This document shows positions 17,607-19,646 of a DNA stretch of 19,646 nucleotides, piece by piece (the first letter of the stretch is position 1; each line of letters begins with the position of its first letter). Origin of the DNA: JAXLYX01 sp046351215. Lineage in GTDB: Bacteria > Myxococcota_A > Polyangia > Polyangiales > Houyiibacteriaceae. The stretch lies in the NCBI GenBank assembly GCA_046351215.1, contig JAXLYX010000044.1, positions 1-19,646 on the forward strand. Reading direction: 5' to 3'. The notes under the pieces were generated by a model. It was not told the origin of the DNA. It was given only the letters and a program-made list of their open reading frames with translations, and ran no database searches. Position numbers and translations under genes: made by a program.

Positions 17607-19277
17607 ATGGTCTTCGCGCCCGGGACCTCGTCGATTCCCCCCACGGATCCGCGCCTCGGCACGATCCTCGAGGGACGGTACCGCCTCGATCGGAAGATCG
17701 GCGAGGGAGGCATGGGCGACGTCTACGAGGCCCAGCACCTCGGCATCGCGAAGCGCGTGGCGGTGAAGATCCTCCACGTCTCGTACGCCTCGCGGCCGGA
17801 CGTGCTGAAGCGGTTCCAGCGCGAGGCGCAGGCGGCCTCGCGCATCGCCCATCCGCACATCGTCGAGGTCACGGACCTCGGTCGCACGACGGACGGCTGT
17901 CCGTTCATGGTGCTCGAGCTCCTCGAGGGCCTGGATCTCGGCCGGGAGCTCGATCGGCACGGGCCGATGCCGCTCGGACGCATCGTCGGCCTCGTCCTCC
18001 AGATCTGCGAGGCGCTCGGGGTCGCCCACGCGAAGGGCATCGTCCATCGCGACCTGAAGCCGGAGAACGTCTTCCTCTGCGATCGCCCGGATCGGAAGGA
18101 CTTCGTGAAGCTCCTCGACTTCGGCATCTCGAAGTTCCAGGGCGATCTCACGGGCGCCTTCCCGATGACGGTCACGGGGGCGACGCTCGGGACGCCGTAC
18201 TACATGTCCCCCGAACAGGTGCGGGGAAGCCGCGACGTGGATGCGCGGAGCGACGTGTGGTCGCTCGGGGTGATCCTCTACCGCGCCCTCGCGGGCGTCT
18301 TCCCCTTCGAGGCCGAGAGCTACCCCCTCCTCTTCCTGAAGATCTGCTCGGAGGAGCCGACGTCGATCTGCCTCCTGCGCGAGGATCTCCCTCTGCCCTT
18401 CGGAGAGATCGTCGCGCGGATGCTCGCGAAGGATCCCGAGGCCCGCGTCCAGACCTGCGCCGAGGTCGCGGCGGCGCTCGCACCCTTCGCGGGCGAGCTG
18501 CGGCCCGTGAAGCTCCGCTCCGTGCCGCCCGCGGGAGCCCGCGAGACGCGACCCGACAAGCGGCTCGGGCCGCCGATGCCCTCCGCCGTCGACACGCTCG
18601 GCGCGCCGCCGGGCGGCGCCTTCGTCCGCTCGCCCTCGGCCGAGCTCGAGGGGTTCGCGTCGGCCGAGCTCGATCTCCCGCCCACGCCCGCTTCCCGGAA
18701 GGAAGCGACGCCTCCGCCCCCGACCGCCGCCCCGTCCTCCGTGCGCGAGGTGGAGGACGCGACGGCTCCGCCGCTCGCCACGCTCTCGCGCGAGATGGGC
18801 GCGCCGGTGATGGCGGAGCAGGCGTACGCGCCCGAGGGCTCGTGGCTCCGCGACTCGATTCCTCCGGCGATCGCGCCCGAGCTCGACGTCGTCCCGGTTC
18901 GTCGTCCGGTGCGCGTCGAGCCCACGTCGACCTCGGGAAGGGGCGCGAGGCGTGGAGAGCCGATGGCCCCCGGCGCGCTCGTCGACGTCGTGCTCGTCGT
19001 CGTCGGCTGCCTGCTCTGCGCCCTCGCCGCCGTGGCCGTGCTGGTCGGCGTCCGCCACGGCCACTCGGCCTTCCTCGGACGCGCCGATTCGACCGGCCTC
19101 TTCCGCGACGGGCTCGCGCTCTTCTTCCTCGGCGTCGCGGTCTGGCTCGTGTCGGGCGCCGCGCGGAGGGCGAAGGTCGTCACGACCGCGGCCTTCGTCC
19201 TCGTCTGGTGCGCGCTCGCCTACGGGCTGGCGTTCGGCATCGATCGCGCCGTGGCGCGCCTGCTCGTCCCGAGCTGA
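17607..19277 (+). CDS. Hanks-type Ser/Thr protein kinase with three C-terminal membrane helices
   Basis: This 556-residue protein has an N-terminal kinase domain (about 25-295) with a full motif set: IGEGGMGDVY, K54 in VAVKIL, HRDLKPEN (147-154), DFG (171-173), GTPYYMSPEQ with SPE at 201-203, and ARSDVWSLGV. A Pro/Ala-rich, probably disordered linker (about 300-450) leads to three hydrophobic helices (about 458-482, 501-518, 525-545). It therefore sits in the membrane with a cytoplasmic kinase and no sizeable outer sensor domain, unlike the kinase just upstream. Its input may be a partner protein or the linker, which holds several Ser/Thr-Pro sites. I chose the ATG at 17607 because it directly precedes the kinase fold and follows a -10-like hexamer. 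Its stop codon directly abuts that of the convergent transferase gene. The physiological substrate is unknown. Confidence 0.94.
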   Translation: MVFAPGTSSIPPTDPRLGTILEGRYRLDRKIGEGGMGDVYEAQHLGIAKRVAVKILHVSYASRPDVLKRFQREAQAASRIAHPHIVEVTDLGRTTDGCPFMVLELLEGLDLGRELDRHGPMPLGRIVGLVLQICEALGVAHAKGIVHRDLKPENVFLCDRPDRKDFVKLLDFGISKFQGDLTGAFPMTVTGATLGTPYYMSPEQVRGSRDVDARSDVWSLGVILYRALAGVFPFEAESYPLLFLKICSEEPTSICLLREDLPLPFGEIVARMLAKDPEARVQTCAEVAAALAPFAGELRPVKLRSVPPAGARETRPDKRLGPPMPSAVDTLGAPPGGAFVRSPSAELEGFASAELDLPPTPASRKEATPPPPTAAPSSVREVEDATAPPLATLSREMGAPVMAEQAYAPEGSWLRDSIPPAIAPELDVVPVRRPVRVEPTSTSGRGARRGEPMAPGALVDVVLVVVGCLLCALAAVAVLVGVRHGHSAFLGRADSTGLFRDGLALFFLGVAVWLVSGAARRAKVVTTAAFVLVWCALAYGLAFGIDRAVARLLVPS

Positions 19278-19646
19278 TCAGGGGCGCGTCTCGGCGTCGA
19301 CGCGAGCCATCCACTCGAGCACGAGCGGGAAGCGCGCGAAGAGCGGCTCGCCTTCCTCCGTGCCGCGGATGCAGTGGAGCTGGGCGTACACCGCGATGTC
19401 CGCGAGCGTGAGGCGTCCCGCGACCAGGTATCCGCCCGCCGAGACCATGCTCTCGACGGCTTCGAGGTGACGACGGACCTCTTCGAGGACTTGCGCGCGC
19501 GGCTTGCGACCGAGCCCCTGGCCGTGCGTCGCGCGGGCCATCACGCGCGGGATCAGGTGCGGCGCGAGCGCCCGGATCGGCGCGGGATCGTTCGCCGCGA
19601 GCTTCGGCACCCACGTGGCGGCGTTGTTCGCCCACGTGATCCGCAT
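19278..19646 (-). CDS. Glutathione S-transferase family protein, C-terminal part (cut by window edge)
   Basis: The visible 122 residues are the all-helical C-terminal domain of a GST-like protein. Seen: helices ending in HLEAVESMVSAGGYLVAG, then the conserved LTLADIAVYAQLH, where the Thr-x-x-Asp N-capping box and hydrophobic staple of GST folds sit, and a final FPLVLEWMARVDAE segment. The N-terminal thioredoxin-like, glutathione-binding domain should lie beyond the window. The Met at the very edge is therefore probably internal, although a start there cannot be excluded. GSTs conjugate glutathione to electrophiles or serve in redox and isomerisation reactions; the class cannot be told from this part. 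The gene is convergent with the second tandem kinase, with no bases between the stop codons. Confidence 0.85.
   Translation of the reverse strand: MRITWANNAATWVPKLAANDPAPIRALAPHLIPRVMARATHGQGLGRKPRAQVLEEVRRHLEAVESMVSAGGYLVAGRLTLADIAVYAQLHCIRGTEEGEPLFARFPLVLEWMARVDAETRP

Overview
The window is a gene-dense, very GC-rich bacterial chromosome segment with strong G/C preference at third codon positions. The mix of genes points to a predatory or social deltaproteobacterial lineage: Myxococcota, probably Polyangia. That mix is three Hanks-type Ser/Thr kinases (one fused to TPRs, two membrane-anchored), a hybrid histidine kinase, a TPR lipoprotein, an RND pump, an AraC regulator and a molybdoenzyme. 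The assignment rests on gene content and composition, not on any marker gene. I see no rRNA, tRNA, CRISPR array, insertion sequence, phage gene or attachment site.

Layout. (1) 1-3947, plus strand: the 3' part of an RND membrane-fusion protein, overlapping by 4 bp an RND inner-membrane transporter. No outer-membrane factor is visible downstream, so any partner lies upstream or elsewhere. (2) 3966-4596: a 12-bp perfect hairpin and an apparent promoter lead directly into a 2-oxoglutarate/Fe(II) oxygenase gene. (3) 4670-6547: a soluble Ser/Thr kinase with C-terminal TPRs, tail-to-tail with (4) 6550-7518, minus: a ferritin-like diiron protein. (5) 7672-9930, minus: a seven-helix membrane hybrid histidine kinase, divergent from (6) 10143-10583, plus: a two-CBS-domain protein. 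(7) 10639-12594, plus: a lipoprotein with TPR-like helices, convergent with (8) 12634-13653, minus: an AraC-family regulator. (9) 13761-15953, plus: a cytoplasmic molybdopterin oxidoreductase, divergent from the AraC gene and therefore its likely target, followed by a hairpin terminator. (10) 16045-17565 and 17607-19277, plus: two membrane-anchored Ser/Thr kinases in tandem. (11) 19278-19646, minus: the C-terminal part of a glutathione-S-transferase-like protein, cut by the window edge.

Working picture. The window holds no single pathway. It is a run of short transcription units, several of them signalling genes, plus an export pump and three stand-alone redox enzymes (2OG oxygenase, diiron protein, molybdoenzyme). 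Links supported by position are the MFP-RND operon, the AraC/molybdoenzyme divergent pair, and more weakly the histidine kinase/CBS divergent pair and the tandem kinases. One recurring feature is a TAnnnT -10-like hexamer very close to the start codon of the 2OG oxygenase, AraC and kinase genes, most of which lack a Shine-Dalgarno. Other genes here have clear Shine-Dalgarno sequences. This suggests leaderless or very short-leader transcription for the first set. I found no convincing undescribed multi-gene system; the points most worth following are listed as findings.
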